The notes under the pieces were generated by a model, which was not told where the DNA came from, searched no databases, and saw nothing but the letters and a program-made list of their open reading frames with translations. A stretch of DNA of 64,000 nt, from positions 1 through 64,000 of the forward strand of contig JAGXFW010000005.1 in the NCBI GenBank assembly GCA_024637035.1. Reading direction: 5' to 3'. The position numbers and the translations under genes were made by a program. This document shows positions 53,392 through 63,544 of this stretch, piece by piece. This stretch comes from Actinomycetes bacterium (GTDB taxonomy: Bacteria; Actinomycetota; Thermoleophilia; RBG-16-64-13). Within the stretch, counting starts at the first letter, position 1. Each line of letters starts with the position of its first letter.

Positions 53392-54594
53392 ATGACCGAG
53401 ATCCTCGCCGAGTCCTTCCGCGATCTCATAGCGTCTACCGGGTTCGCCAACCTCACGATCGGCAACGTGATCATGATCGCGATCGGTCTGGTGCTCGTCT
53501 ATCTGGCCATAGCCAAGAAGTTCGAGCCCTTGCTCCTGCTCCCCATCGGTATGGGGGCGGTGCTCACGAACATTCCGATGGGCGGCGTGTTCCACAGCGA
53601 GATCTGGCTGGGGCCCGAGGGCGTGGCGCACGGCGAGTGGGGTCGTGCCGAGGTGTTCGCGGCCCTCGTCAAAGATGGTGGTCTCGTCGACTGGCTCTAC
53701 ATGGGCGTCAAGTTCGGTATCTTCCCGCCCCTCATCTTCCTGGGTGTAGGCGCACTCACCGATTTCGGCCCGCTCCTTGCCAATCCCAAGACGATCTTGT
53801 TGGGAGCGGCGGCTCAGTTCGGCATCTTCACCACGGTGCTCGGCGCCTTGGCGCTCGGGTTCACCATGAAGGAGGCGGGAGCGATCGGCATAATCGGGGG
53901 AGCCGACGGGCCCACGGCCATCTTCCTCACCTCCAAGCTTGCCGACCACCTGATGGGACCCATCGCGGTGGCCGCATACTCCTATATGGCCCTCGTGCCC
54001 ATCATCCAGCCGCCCATCATGCGCTTCATCGTGCCCGCCCGTGAGCGGGCCATCCGCATGGAGCAGCTCCGCGACGTGAGCAAACGCGTGAAGATCATCT
54101 TCCCCATCTCGGTGGCCGTGCTCGTGGGCCTCATCCTGCCGAGTGCCGCCCCGTTGATCGGGGCCCTCATGCTCGGGAACCTGTTCCGCGAGAGCGGTGT
54201 GGTGGACCGCCTGTTCGGGGCCGCCCAGAACGAACTCCTGAACATCGTGACCATCTTCCTAGGCGTTGGCGTGGGGGCCACGATGACCGCCTCCAACTTC
54301 CTGAACTGGCAGACCATGTCCATCCTACTTCTGGGGCTGGCGGCCTTCTCCGTCGGCACCGCCGCGGGACTGCTGCTGGGACGGCTCATGAACTTCGTGT
54401 CGAAGACGCCCATCAACCCGCTCATCGGCTCGGCGGGCGTGTCGGCGGTCCCGATGGCCGCACGCGTGAGTCAGGTCGTGGGGCAGGAGTCCGACCCCGA
54501 CAACTACTTGCTCATGCACGCCATGGGCCCCAACGTGGCGGGCGTGATCGGGTCAGCCGTCGCGGCAGGGGTGCTTCTGGCGATAGCCGGGTAG
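53392..54594 (+). CDS. mmdB: Na+-pumping decarboxylase beta subunit
   Basis: A 400-residue polytopic subunit that decarboxylates carboxybiotin and exports Na+. The essential Asp lies in [11 protein letters not shown] (near residue 173). The second half has [18 protein letters not shown], which carries conserved Asn and Ser residues. The N-terminal half has several helices. ATG 53392 is three bases after mmdC. Its presence shows that the preceding genes form a membrane-bound sodium pump and not only a soluble carboxylase. Confidence 0.95.
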   Translation: MTEILAESFRDLIASTGFANLTIGNVIMIAIGLVLVYLAIAKKFEPLLLLPIGMGAVLTNIPMGGVFHSEIWLGPEGVAHGEWGRAEVFAALVKDGGLVDWLYMGVKFGIFPPLIFLGVGALTDFGPLLANPKTILLGAAAQFGIFTTVLGALALGFTMKEAGAIGIIGGADGPTAIFLTSKLADHLMGPIAVAAYSYMALVPIIQPPIMRFIVPARERAIRMEQLRDVSKRVKIIFPISVAVLVGLILPSAAPLIGALMLGNLFRESGVVDRLFGAAQNELLNIVTIFLGVGVGATMTASNFLNWQTMSILLLGLAAFSVGTAAGLLLGRLMNFVSKTPINPLIGSAGVSAVPMAARVSQVVGQESDPDNYLLMHAMGPNVAGVIGSAVAAGVLLAIAG

Positions 54595-54657
54595 TAGGTC
54601 TTCCGAGGAGTTCCACCACGCAGCGGGCCCGGGATCCTCGGGCCGAGGAGGGTCGTC

Positions 54658-56241
<1,584 letters not shown>

Positions 56242-56362
56242 GCGTGCCACTGTGCCGAGGGCCTCGGTCGCCGCGATGCGGCGCCGGCCCGCGGCGCTCA
56301 CGGCCCGGGCCCCTTGTGGGCGGCACAATCGGCGAGACGACTCTCCGATGAGGGAGGCGGTC

Positions 56363-57886
56363 ATGTTCAAGAAGATCCTGGTGGCGAACAGAGGCGAGAT
56401 AACGGTCCGCATCATCCGGGCGTGCCGGGAGATGGATATCCCGGTGGTCGTGGTCTACTCCGACGCCGATCGCACGGCCCTACACGTGCGCTATGCCGAC
56501 GAGGCCTATTCCATCGGACCGGCGCCCTCGGTGGAGAGCTACCTGGTCGCGGAACGCATCATCGAGGTGGCGGTACGGTCGGGCGCGGAAGCGGTCCACC
56601 CGGGATACGGCTTCCTCTCGGAGAACCACCGTTTCGCCACGATGTGCGCGGAGGCGGGCTTGGTGTTCATCGGCCCATCGCCCCGCGCGATGGAGTCGAT
56701 GGGCGACAAGCTGCAGGCACGCCACGCCATGGCTGCTGCGGGGGTTCCGTTGGTGCCGGGTACGCCCGAACTGACCTCGGCCGAGCAGGCTCACGAGCTG
56801 ATCGGTCCCATCGGCTACCCGATCGTGCTCAAGCCGTCTGCCGGCGGTGGGGGCAAGGGCATGCGGGTGGTGGAGCGCGAGGAGGATCTGGCCGCCGCTC
56901 TTGAGTCGGCGCGTTCGGAGGCTCTGTCCAGCTTCGGCGATGACTCGATCTATGCCGAGCGGTATGTCCTACGGCCACGGCACGTCGAGATCCAGGTGCT
57001 GGCCGATAATCACGGCAACGTGGTGCACCTGTTCGAACGGGAGTGCTCGATCCAGCGACGCCATCAGAAGGTGGTGGAAGAAGCCCCTTCGCCGTTCATC
57101 ACCCCCGATACCAGGATGGCCATGGGAGAGGCCGCGGTGCGGGCGGCCCGCAGCGTCGATTACGCCGGGGCCGGTACGGTGGAGTTCCTGGTGGACGCGG
57201 AGCAGCGCTTCTACTTCCTCGAGATGAACACGCGCCTCCAGGTGGAGCACGCCGTCACCGAACTCGTCACGGGCATCGACCTGGTCAAGATGCAGCTATC
57301 GGTGGCGGCCGGGGAGAGGCTTCCCTTCACCCAGGACGACATCACCCTCACGGGTGCCGCCGTGGAGTGCCGCATCTACGCCGAAGACCCAGACCGCGAC
57401 TTCATGCCTTCTCCGGGACGCATCACGGCTCTGAGAGCGCCCGGCGGACCTGGCGTGCGCGACGATATAGGCGTGTACGAAGGCTACGAGGTGCCTCTCT
57501 ACTACGACCCGCTTCTGTCGAAGTTGTCGGCGTGGGGACGCGATCGCGACGAGGCAATAGGAAGGCTCCGCCGAGCTCTGTCCGAGTACGTGATCGAGGG
57601 GATCAAGACCAACATCCCCTTCCACCAGCGCCTCTTGCGGCATCCGGACTTCTTGTCGGGGGATTTCGATACCACGTTCGTGGACCGTCGCCTGCTGGCG
57701 CATGCCGCTGCGTGTGCGGACGAGGAGTTGGCCCTGGTAGCCGCGGCTGTGCTCGCCGCCATGCACGAGACCGCCCGATCCGATGCCGGCGACATTGCGG
57801 GGGCCGCTGAAGCCGGCGGAGGATCGCCGGCCTGGCGGCGGGCGGGGAGACGGGCGGCCGCCGAGGGCGGCTGCGGAACCTGGTAG
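56363..57886 (+). CDS. accC: Biotin carboxylase
   Basis: A 507-residue ATP-grasp biotin carboxylase. It begins MFKKILVANRGEITVRIIRAC and has the glycine-rich ATP loop KPSAGGGGKGM, ECSIQRRHQKVVEEAP and EMNTRLQVEHAVTE. ATG 56363 has GGGAGG upstream. A C-terminal Ala-rich extension of about 55 residues makes it longer than the usual 450; it may contact the biotin carrier or carboxyltransferase. It carboxylates biotin on the carrier protein with bicarbonate and ATP. Confidence 0.95.
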   Translation: MFKKILVANRGEITVRIIRACREMDIPVVVVYSDADRTALHVRYADEAYSIGPAPSVESYLVAERIIEVAVRSGAEAVHPGYGFLSENHRFATMCAEAGLVFIGPSPRAMESMGDKLQARHAMAAAGVPLVPGTPELTSAEQAHELIGPIGYPIVLKPSAGGGGKGMRVVEREEDLAAALESARSEALSSFGDDSIYAERYVLRPRHVEIQVLADNHGNVVHLFERECSIQRRHQKVVEEAPSPFITPDTRMAMGEAAVRAARSVDYAGAGTVEFLVDAEQRFYFLEMNTRLQVEHAVTELVTGIDLVKMQLSVAAGERLPFTQDDITLTGAAVECRIYAEDPDRDFMPSPGRITALRAPGGPGVRDDIGVYEGYEVPLYYDPLLSKLSAWGRDRDEAIGRLRRALSEYVIEGIKTNIPFHQRLLRHPDFLSGDFDTTFVDRRLLAHAAACADEELALVAAAVLAAMHETARSDAGDIAGAAEAGGGSPAWRRAGRRAAAEGGCGTW

Positions 57887-57897
57887 GAGGGGAGACC

Positions 57898-58401
57898 GTG
57901 GCGCGATACGTGCTCGAGTACGGCGGCGGCGTTCATGAAGCGGAGGTCGAGGCACGCGGTGACGGTGTCTACACCGTGAACGTCGGAGGACGCACGGTCG
58001 ACGTGGACGCGCGACTCGTGGAGCAGACGGTGCTCTCTCTGATCGTGGGAGGATCGTGCAGCGAGGTGCACTTCTCGCGGGAGCGCGGCTGCTACACCCT
58101 GCTGATCGGCGGGGAGCACTACACGGTCGCAGCGCGCAACAGACGCGTACGCGATGCCTTCGCGTTGGGAGAGGTGGCCACCGTAGGACGCCAGGTGCTT
58201 CTTGCGCCCATGCCCGCCAGGGTTGTTCGCGTTGTCGCGCACGCCGGCGATGCGGTCGCCGCCGGAGACGTACTGCTGGTGCTCGAGGCTATGAAGATGG
58301 AGAACCCGCTGCGCTCGCCTATCGACGGGACGGTCGCCGAGGTCGCCGTGCTCGAGGGGCAGGTGGTCGCCTCGGGGCAGAAACTGGCGGTGGTGGAGTA
58401 A
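57898..58401 (+). CDS. Biotin carrier protein of the acyl-CoA carboxylase
   Basis: A 167-residue protein with a C-terminal biotinyl domain (LEAMKMENPL, biotinylated lysine near residue 134). An N-terminal beta-rich domain (RYVLEYGGGVHEAEVEARGDGVYTVNVGGR) is followed by a second strand-rich segment. GTG 57898 has GGAGGGGAG upstream and is 11 bases after the biotin carboxylase. It completes the carboxylase. Two biotin carriers (this one and mmdC) thus sit in one locus. Confidence 0.9.
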   Translation: MARYVLEYGGGVHEAEVEARGDGVYTVNVGGRTVDVDARLVEQTVLSLIVGGSCSEVHFSRERGCYTLLIGGEHYTVAARNRRVRDAFALGEVATVGRQVLLAPMPARVVRVVAHAGDAVAAGDVLLVLEAMKMENPLRSPIDGTVAEVAVLEGQVVASGQKLAVVE

Positions 58402-58505
58402 GACCCCGCTCAGTCCTTCCCATGCCGACGGCGCGTTCGCAGGTCGATATGAGTGCCGAAGCAGCACAACTATCTCCTGATTAGAGCGTAATCGGCATCT
58501 ATTGC

Positions 58506-58534
58506 TTGACTGTGGTGCGGAAAGAGCATATGAT
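58506..58534 (+). promoter_or_regulatory. Vegetative-type promoter of the Lrp-family gene
   Basis: TTGACT (58506-58511) and TATGAT (58529-58534) are separated by exactly 17 bases. Each matches the consensus at five of six positions. Transcription would start about 45 bases before the TTG at 58586. This is among the best matches to a housekeeping promoter in the window. Confidence 0.8.
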
Positions 58535-58585
58535 GGGCGCGGTTGATGGAACCCCGGCAACGGGGCGATCGTCGGAGGCGCTCTG

Positions 58586-59044
58586 TTGGATGAGGTGGCA
58601 GTGGGAAGGTCACTGGACGACGCCGACCAGGAGATCCTGGCGGCCCTCAGTGAAGACCCCCGGATGTCGTTCGCGGAGATCGCGCGGCGGATGGACGTCT
58701 CCCCAGGCATGGTGCGGCAGCGGTTCCAGCGTCTGCAGGACGCGGGAGTCGTCCGGATCGTTGCCATAACCAATCCCACGCTCACCGGCGGGTCTCTCAT
58801 GGCCGTCATCGCGATCCGGGTGGATGTTGCCGAGATCGATCGAATCGCCGAGGCGGTGGCATCATTCGATGAGGTGGTCTATCTGGTCGTCTTGTCGGGC
58901 GGCTACGATCTGCTTGCCGAGGCACGATTCCGTGACCACGCGCACCTCCTCGAGTTCTTGTCCAAGCACCTGCGTGCCATCGAGGGAGTGAGAGACTCAG
59001 AGACCTTCGTCAACTTGAAGATCGTCAAGGAGACGTACTACTAG
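58586..59044 (+). CDS. Lrp/AsnC-family transcriptional regulator
   Basis: A 152-residue regulator. The N-terminal helix-turn-helix (LDDADQEILAALSEDPRMSFAEIARRMDVSPGMVRQRFQRLQDAGV) is followed by the RAM effector domain (EVVYLVVLSGGYDLLAEARFRDHAHLLEF). TTG 58586 has GGAGG upstream; GTG 58595 is an alternative. The saccharopine-dehydrogenase-like gene follows 95 bases later. Such regulators often respond to amino acids, so control of this downstream amine or amino-acid enzyme is likely. Confidence 0.9.
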   Translation: MDEVAVGRSLDDADQEILAALSEDPRMSFAEIARRMDVSPGMVRQRFQRLQDAGVVRIVAITNPTLTGGSLMAVIAIRVDVAEIDRIAEAVASFDEVVYLVVLSGGYDLLAEARFRDHAHLLEFLSKHLRAIEGVRDSETFVNLKIVKETYY

Positions 59045-59139
59045 GGCAGAGCACAGCGCACAGTCGAACCATGGGTGGCGCAGGGAACGGACGCGCCGTC
59101 CGATGCAATGGTATCCGAGCGGGAAGACAAGGAGGGAAC

Positions 59140-60363
59140 ATGCACGCGTTTCTACTAGGGTTGGGAGCCATCGGTTTCGTCACTTCGCAGGACCTCGTGG
59201 CGAGCGGCGATTTCGAGAAGGTGACCCTGGCCGATTTCAGTCAGAAGGCCATCGACAGGGTGAAGAATCGGATCGGCGAGCCTGATCACGTCGTCTATGC
59301 GCAGATCGACGCCGGCGATCCAGCCGCTCTCGAGGCCGCCTTCGCCGATGTGGACCTGGTCATCAACGCCCTGGAACCCAAATTCAACGTGAACATCATG
59401 CAGGCCTGTCTGCGCTCGCGGGCCAACTACATGGACCTGGCGCAGGGCGGACCCCGCTACGCGACGGGCACGCCCGACAGCTTCGAGTTCCTCGGATGGA
59501 GCCAGCAGTTCAAGGACCGCGGTTTGCTCGGTATCCTGGGTATGGGCATGGATCCTGGAGTGACCAACGTCTTCGCTCGCTACGGGGCCGACCGTATGGA
59601 CGAGGTATGGCACATCGGCGTACGCGACGGCGACAGCGGCGTCGTGCCCGGTATGGAGGACAGCTTCTACACGCTCTGGAGCCCGTCCATCGCGATCGAA
59701 GAGTGCCTGATGCCGGCTATGGTCTGGGAAGACGGCGAGCACAAGCGGCTGGGCGTCTTCGGTGAAGCCGAGGTGTTCCCGTTCCCCGAACCCCTGGGGC
59801 CCCAGACGGTCTACACCGTCGATCACGAGGAAGCCAAGACCATCCCCTTGTACCTGCCCGGCATCCAGGAGAAGGGTCTGAAGCGCTGCGAGTTCAAGTA
59901 CCAACTCGACCAGGAGTTCATCGACATCCTCCTCGTGCTCGGCAAGCTGGGCCTGAACAACCCGTTCCCCATCGAGGTCAAGGGACAGATGGTCGTCCCG
60001 CGCGACGTGGTGGTGGCGCTCATGCCCGACCCGGCTGAGGTCGAGGGCGAGGCAGTAGGGTGGGGGGTCATCGGCACGCTCGTCGAGGGTCGTCACCAGG
60101 GCAAGGAGCAGAGCCTCTTCTACTACGTCGCGAACTCCTATGAAGCGTGTCGCGAGGAGCTCGGCGCCAGCGCCGTGGCCTACCAGACGGGGCGCCCGCC
60201 GGCCGCCATGGCCGGCCTGTTCGCCCGCGGCGAACTCACCGTGGGAGGTGCTGCTGCTATCGGGTGCTATCCCTGCGAGAGCTTCGATCCCGAGCCGATC
60301 GTGGAAGCTTTCAAGGCGCACGGCATCGTCATGCAGATAGCGGATCTCACCGATCGATTCTGA
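59140..60363 (+). CDS. Saccharopine dehydrogenase-like oxidoreductase
   Basis: A 407-residue protein with an N-terminal Rossmann fold (FLLGLGAIGFVTSQDLVAS) and a C-terminal saccharopine dehydrogenase/carboxynorspermidine synthase-type domain (MGMDPGVTNVFARYGADRMDEVWHIGVRDGD, CEFKYQLDQEFIDILLVLGKLG). ATG 59140 has AAGGAGGG upstream; the frame from 59071 adds 23 residues. It could act on lysine, diaminopimelate or polyamine precursors. Specificity is not clear. Confidence 0.85.
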   Translation: MHAFLLGLGAIGFVTSQDLVASGDFEKVTLADFSQKAIDRVKNRIGEPDHVVYAQIDAGDPAALEAAFADVDLVINALEPKFNVNIMQACLRSRANYMDLAQGGPRYATGTPDSFEFLGWSQQFKDRGLLGILGMGMDPGVTNVFARYGADRMDEVWHIGVRDGDSGVVPGMEDSFYTLWSPSIAIEECLMPAMVWEDGEHKRLGVFGEAEVFPFPEPLGPQTVYTVDHEEAKTIPLYLPGIQEKGLKRCEFKYQLDQEFIDILLVLGKLGLNNPFPIEVKGQMVVPRDVVVALMPDPAEVEGEAVGWGVIGTLVEGRHQGKEQSLFYYVANSYEACREELGASAVAYQTGRPPAAMAGLFARGELTVGGAAAIGCYPCESFDPEPIVEAFKAHGIVMQIADLTDRF

Positions 60364-60439
60364 TCGCTTGGGCTTGGCGAGCGGACTGTCGAGCGGTACT
60401 CGAAGCTTGACAAGGTTCCGCGCGGTCGAGTAGTGTGCC

Positions 60440-60476
60440 GGGGGTCCGGGCTGTCGTGGTACGTCACCGGACCCCC
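60440..60476 (+). promoter_or_regulatory. Inverted repeat upstream of the peptide-binding protein gene
   Basis: GGGGGTCCGG (60440-60449) and CCGGACCCCC (60467-60476) are perfect inverse complements around 17 bases. It could be an operator or a hairpin in the leader of the gene that starts 37 bases later. There is no T-tract, so it is not a simple terminator. Confidence 0.5.
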
Positions 60477-60512
60477 CGGCCGCGAAGGCCGAAGTCACAG
60501 AGAAAGGGCTGT

Positions 60513-62114
60513 GTGCGGCACTCTCTCCATCGCCTTCTGATCTTCGTCGCGCTTGTGCTCTCCGTCGGGCCACTCGTGCTCGGCTGCGCGTCCGAGAAAG
60601 CTACCCCGACCACCGCGCTCGAGATAGACGGTGGGAATACCGTAACCACTGCTTCGGGCGCCGCGCCTACGCCTGGGGCGGTTCTGGCGGTGGCGATCGA
60701 GCCTTTCGAGGACCTGGACCCCACCCGCCTTACATCCACCGGCGATGTGTTCCTAGCACGACAGGTGTACGAGTGGCTCGTGGAGCAGGACGACACGGGT
60801 GCGCTCGTGCCGGGCTTGGCCCTGGGCTGGGACCACTCTGACGCGACCACGTGGACGTTCGGGCTCCGGAGTGGGGTGCTCTTCCACGACGGTGAAGAAT
60901 TCGACGCGAAGGACGTCGTGCACACCTTCGAAAGGCTGCGAGTCCTTGCCGAGTCGACGCCGGGGCTCGTTGGCTTCGACAACATCAAGACGGTCACGGC
61001 CATCGAGCCTCAACTGGTCAAGTTCGTGCTCGAGCAGCCCGATCTCGAGTTCCCCGCGCTCCTGGCGACAGACCCCGCCGCCGTGCTCTCGGAGGGAGTC
61101 TCCGATCCCGCGGCCCAGTGGGTGGGCACGGGACCGTTCGCGCTGTGGTCGTACGTCCCGGCGCAAGGCGCCGTTCTCAAACGCCACGTCGACTACTGGC
61201 GACGCGACGCCTCGGGCCGTCGCCTTCCATATCTTGACGGTCTGGATCTCGTCTTCTCGCGGGACCCGAGTACCCGCGTGGGCGAACTGTTGAGCGGTCG
61301 CGTGGGCTTCGCGGGAGGCTTGACGGCGGAGGAGGTGGCTACGGTGCGGGCATCGCCTTCGCATCTCGTGGTGCTGCGTCAGTCGAACGATCACTTCGCG
61401 ATCGACGTTCAGACGGGCGCCGGTCACCTTGGAGCCGACGTGCGGGTGCGCCAAGCACTGAAGCTCGGCACGGATCGCGGATCCCTCATACGGGCGGTGC
61501 GACCCGGACTCGCGGTGCCGGGCGCCGATACGCCGTTCGGCCCGATGTACGACGATACACAGAGCGACGTCGAACCGCTGTACGATGCCGCCGCGGCGAC
61601 TGCTCTACTGGCGGAAGCGGGCCTCCCGACCGGTATACGCGGAGAGGTGCTCGTGCAGAATGAGCCCGAGGCACTGCTCGTCGCCGAGGAATGGACGAGG
61701 CAGATGGCCGAGATCGGAGTCCTGCTCGAAGTGAGGAGTGTGGCTGCCGGTCCGTATGAGAGCGATGGCGACGCATCTTGGCTTGCGGCTGAGTTCTGGG
61801 TGACCCGCTGGTCCACGGAGGTATCGCCCCTCGCGTATCTGCGCTCTGTGTATTGCCCTTCGGTCCCCCTGGGCGGCACCTGGTGGGAAGACGAGGAGTT
61901 CCGCACGCTGGTGGCCGACCTGGTGGTCGAAGGGGACGAGGCCCGCCGCCGTGAGTTGTATCTCTCGGCCGAGCGGATCCTTCAAGAGCGCGGACCGGTG
62001 GTGGTGCCGTTCTTCATGACCACCGCGGTCGGGCTCGACAGGCGCATACGGGGCCTTGAACTGGCGCCCTACTGGCCCCGGACCACTCTTCGGGCGGTCT
62101 CCTTCGCGTCTTGA
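60513..62114 (+). CDS. Extracellular solute-binding lipoprotein, family 5 (peptide/nickel type)
   Basis: A 533-residue exported protein. The N-terminus RHSLHRLLIFVALVLSVGPL ends in the lipobox LVLGC (Cys25), so it is membrane-anchored. A long family 5 domain follows (YEWLVEQDDTGALVPGLALGW, FGLRSGVLFHDGEEFDAKDVVHTFERL). GTG 60513 has GAAAGGG upstream. The usual role is binding oligopeptides or nickel for an ABC importer, but no permease or ATPase genes lie in the window. The end overlaps the convergent IclR gene by 46 bases. Confidence 0.88.
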   Translation: MRHSLHRLLIFVALVLSVGPLVLGCASEKATPTTALEIDGGNTVTTASGAAPTPGAVLAVAIEPFEDLDPTRLTSTGDVFLARQVYEWLVEQDDTGALVPGLALGWDHSDATTWTFGLRSGVLFHDGEEFDAKDVVHTFERLRVLAESTPGLVGFDNIKTVTAIEPQLVKFVLEQPDLEFPALLATDPAAVLSEGVSDPAAQWVGTGPFALWSYVPAQGAVLKRHVDYWRRDASGRRLPYLDGLDLVFSRDPSTRVGELLSGRVGFAGGLTAEEVATVRASPSHLVVLRQSNDHFAIDVQTGAGHLGADVRVRQALKLGTDRGSLIRAVRPGLAVPGADTPFGPMYDDTQSDVEPLYDAAAATALLAEAGLPTGIRGEVLVQNEPEALLVAEEWTRQMAEIGVLLEVRSVAAGPYESDGDASWLAAEFWVTRWSTEVSPLAYLRSVYCPSVPLGGTWWEDEEFRTLVADLVVEGDEARRRELYLSAERILQERGPVVVPFFMTTAVGLDRRIRGLELAPYWPRTTLRAVSFAS

Positions 62115-62998
62115 TCCGTCGCGAGGGCGTGCCCTGCCGCTTGAGCTGCTGCTTCCACCGCTGCGCACGCGCGGGCCAGGTCTGGTCCCTCCAACCGGAA
62201 GTTCGGACCGGTGACGCTCAGCACGGCGGAGGGGTGTTCCCTCCGGGGGATACGGCACGCGACTGCGGTCACTCCCGGCTCGACCGAATCCCGGACCACC
62301 TGCACACTGGGGTCACCTCCGAACGCCGCGCCGCTCGCGGTGTTGTCCAGAGGGATCTGCCTGCCTACCCAGCCGGCATGGCGCAGGGCGTGGCGGCTCT
62401 CGACTTGGTCGATGTAGACGGCGTGATCGCTCTCGAGCACCACGAGGTTCGCTGTCTCGCGCGTGGCGTCTCGAAGCCGCGTGAGGATAGGCCTGGTGAC
62501 GATACGGAGTTGATCCAGATCACTCACTCGTGACGCCAGCGCGACCAATTGCGCCCCGAGCCGGTAACGCCCTCCTGGTGTCTTGGCCAGCAAGTCGTTC
62601 TGCTCCAACACCGGAAGCAGCCTGGTGACCACCATGGGCGGCAGTTCGCTGAGGCGCGTTACCTCGCCGACATCCAGCAGCTGCGTTCCTTGGCCGAAGG
62701 CCCGGAAGACAGCAAGCGCATGTGTGAGCAGCGGCGCGTCTCCCGCTATCTCGAACAGGCGTGAGCCGAGGCTCCAACCCCGTGAATCGCTGTGGTACGT
62801 GACGAACCGGCGCGTACGCATGGTGTTGAGCAGGTTGTGCAGGCTCGACTTGGGGATATCGCATTCCTGGGCTATCACCATGGTGGGGGTGGGATACGTG
62901 CGTCGCGCGAGGAATTCGAGCACCTTCATGGTGCGTTCCGCCGATCGTGCCGGGGGATCGTTCTCGGTGCGCATGAGGGCTCCGATCGTGGTGTCCAT
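62069..62998 (-). CDS. IclR-family regulator with two DNA-binding domains and a short effector domain
   Basis: A 309-residue regulator. The first winged helix (about 20-75) has TPTMVIAQECDIPKSSLHNLLNTMRTRRFV. The second (about 95-160) has DVGEVTRLSELPPMVVTRLLPVLEQNDLLAKTPGGRYRLG. The IclR effector domain follows (TRETANLVVLESDHAVYIDQVES) but lacks about 40-50 residues after IPLDNTASGAAFG, so it is shorter than normal. ATG 62998 is the likely start; a frame from 63985 is antisense to other genes. It is divergent from the ferredoxin and korA genes, its probable targets. Confidence 0.82.
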   Translation of the reverse strand: MDTTIGALMRTENDPPARSAERTMKVLEFLARRTYPTPTMVIAQECDIPKSSLHNLLNTMRTRRFVTYHSDSRGWSLGSRLFEIAGDAPLLTHALAVFRAFGQGTQLLDVGEVTRLSELPPMVVTRLLPVLEQNDLLAKTPGGRYRLGAQLVALASRVSDLDQLRIVTRPILTRLRDATRETANLVVLESDHAVYIDQVESRHALRHAGWVGRQIPLDNTASGAAFGGDPSVQVVRDSVEPGVTAVACRIPRREHPSAVLSVTGPNFRLEGPDLARACAAVEAAAQAAGHALATDQDAKETARRVVRGQ

Positions 62999-63322
62999 GC
63001 CGCTTCGATCGGCTATGGTGAGCCGTTCGCGACCGTTTGGAGGGGACACTGTACTCCAGCAGCGAGCGGAGTGCGAGTCCAACATGTGGGATGAAGACTT
63101 GGCCGCGTCCAACAAACCCGACCATAAGCAGGCAGGTCTCCATGGGTGGCGGGTCGAATCTGTCTTGTATGCTGGAATGACAAGTGAGTGCCATTGAATC
63201 GTTGCCCGAGGAGGAGCAGACTGCCCATCTGGGAAGGCAATGCCCATGGGAATGCACTGCTCTCTGGTCTCCGTGTGATCGAGGGCGCGCCCATCGAATC
63301 GAAAGTGGAGAGTGGAGATACC
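62999..63322. other. Divergent regulatory region between IclR and ferredoxin genes
   Basis: A 324-bp gap with no convincing gene. CTTGT (63164-63168) and ACAAG (63080+100, i.e. 63180-63184) make a small inverted repeat and could be part of an IclR-type operator. I see no strong promoter pair, and the frames here are shadows of the divergent genes. Confidence 0.45.
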
Positions 63323-63541
63323 GTGAAATCGACCCCGTTGAAGCAGCGAGTGCGATCGACTCCTCGCTTCGACTCCGTGCGGTGCAAGAACTGCGGATTG
63401 TGTGCATGCGTGTGTCCCGTCGCTTCCATCGAGGTGCCCGCCTCGGCGGTCCCGGTTCTCCTCGAACCCGAGAAATGTACATCGTGCCGTTCCTGCGAGT
63501 TCATCTGCCCGGATTTCGCGGTGACCATGGCCGAGGCCTGA
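63323..63541 (+). CDS. 2[4Fe-4S] ferredoxin subunit of a 2-oxoacid oxidoreductase
   Basis: A 72-residue ferredoxin with two complete cluster motifs, CKNCGLCACVCP and CTSCRSCEFICP. GTG 63323 has GTGGAGA upstream; a longer frame from 63188 is less likely. It is four bases before the alpha subunit gene and matches the delta subunit (KorD/VorD-like) of 2-oxoacid:ferredoxin oxidoreductases. It would pass electrons from the oxidation of a 2-oxoacid to soluble ferredoxin. Confidence 0.9.
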   Translation: MKSTPLKQRVRSTPRFDSVRCKNCGLCACVCPVASIEVPASAVPVLLEPEKCTSCRSCEFICPDFAVTMAEA

Positions 63542-63544
63542 TCG

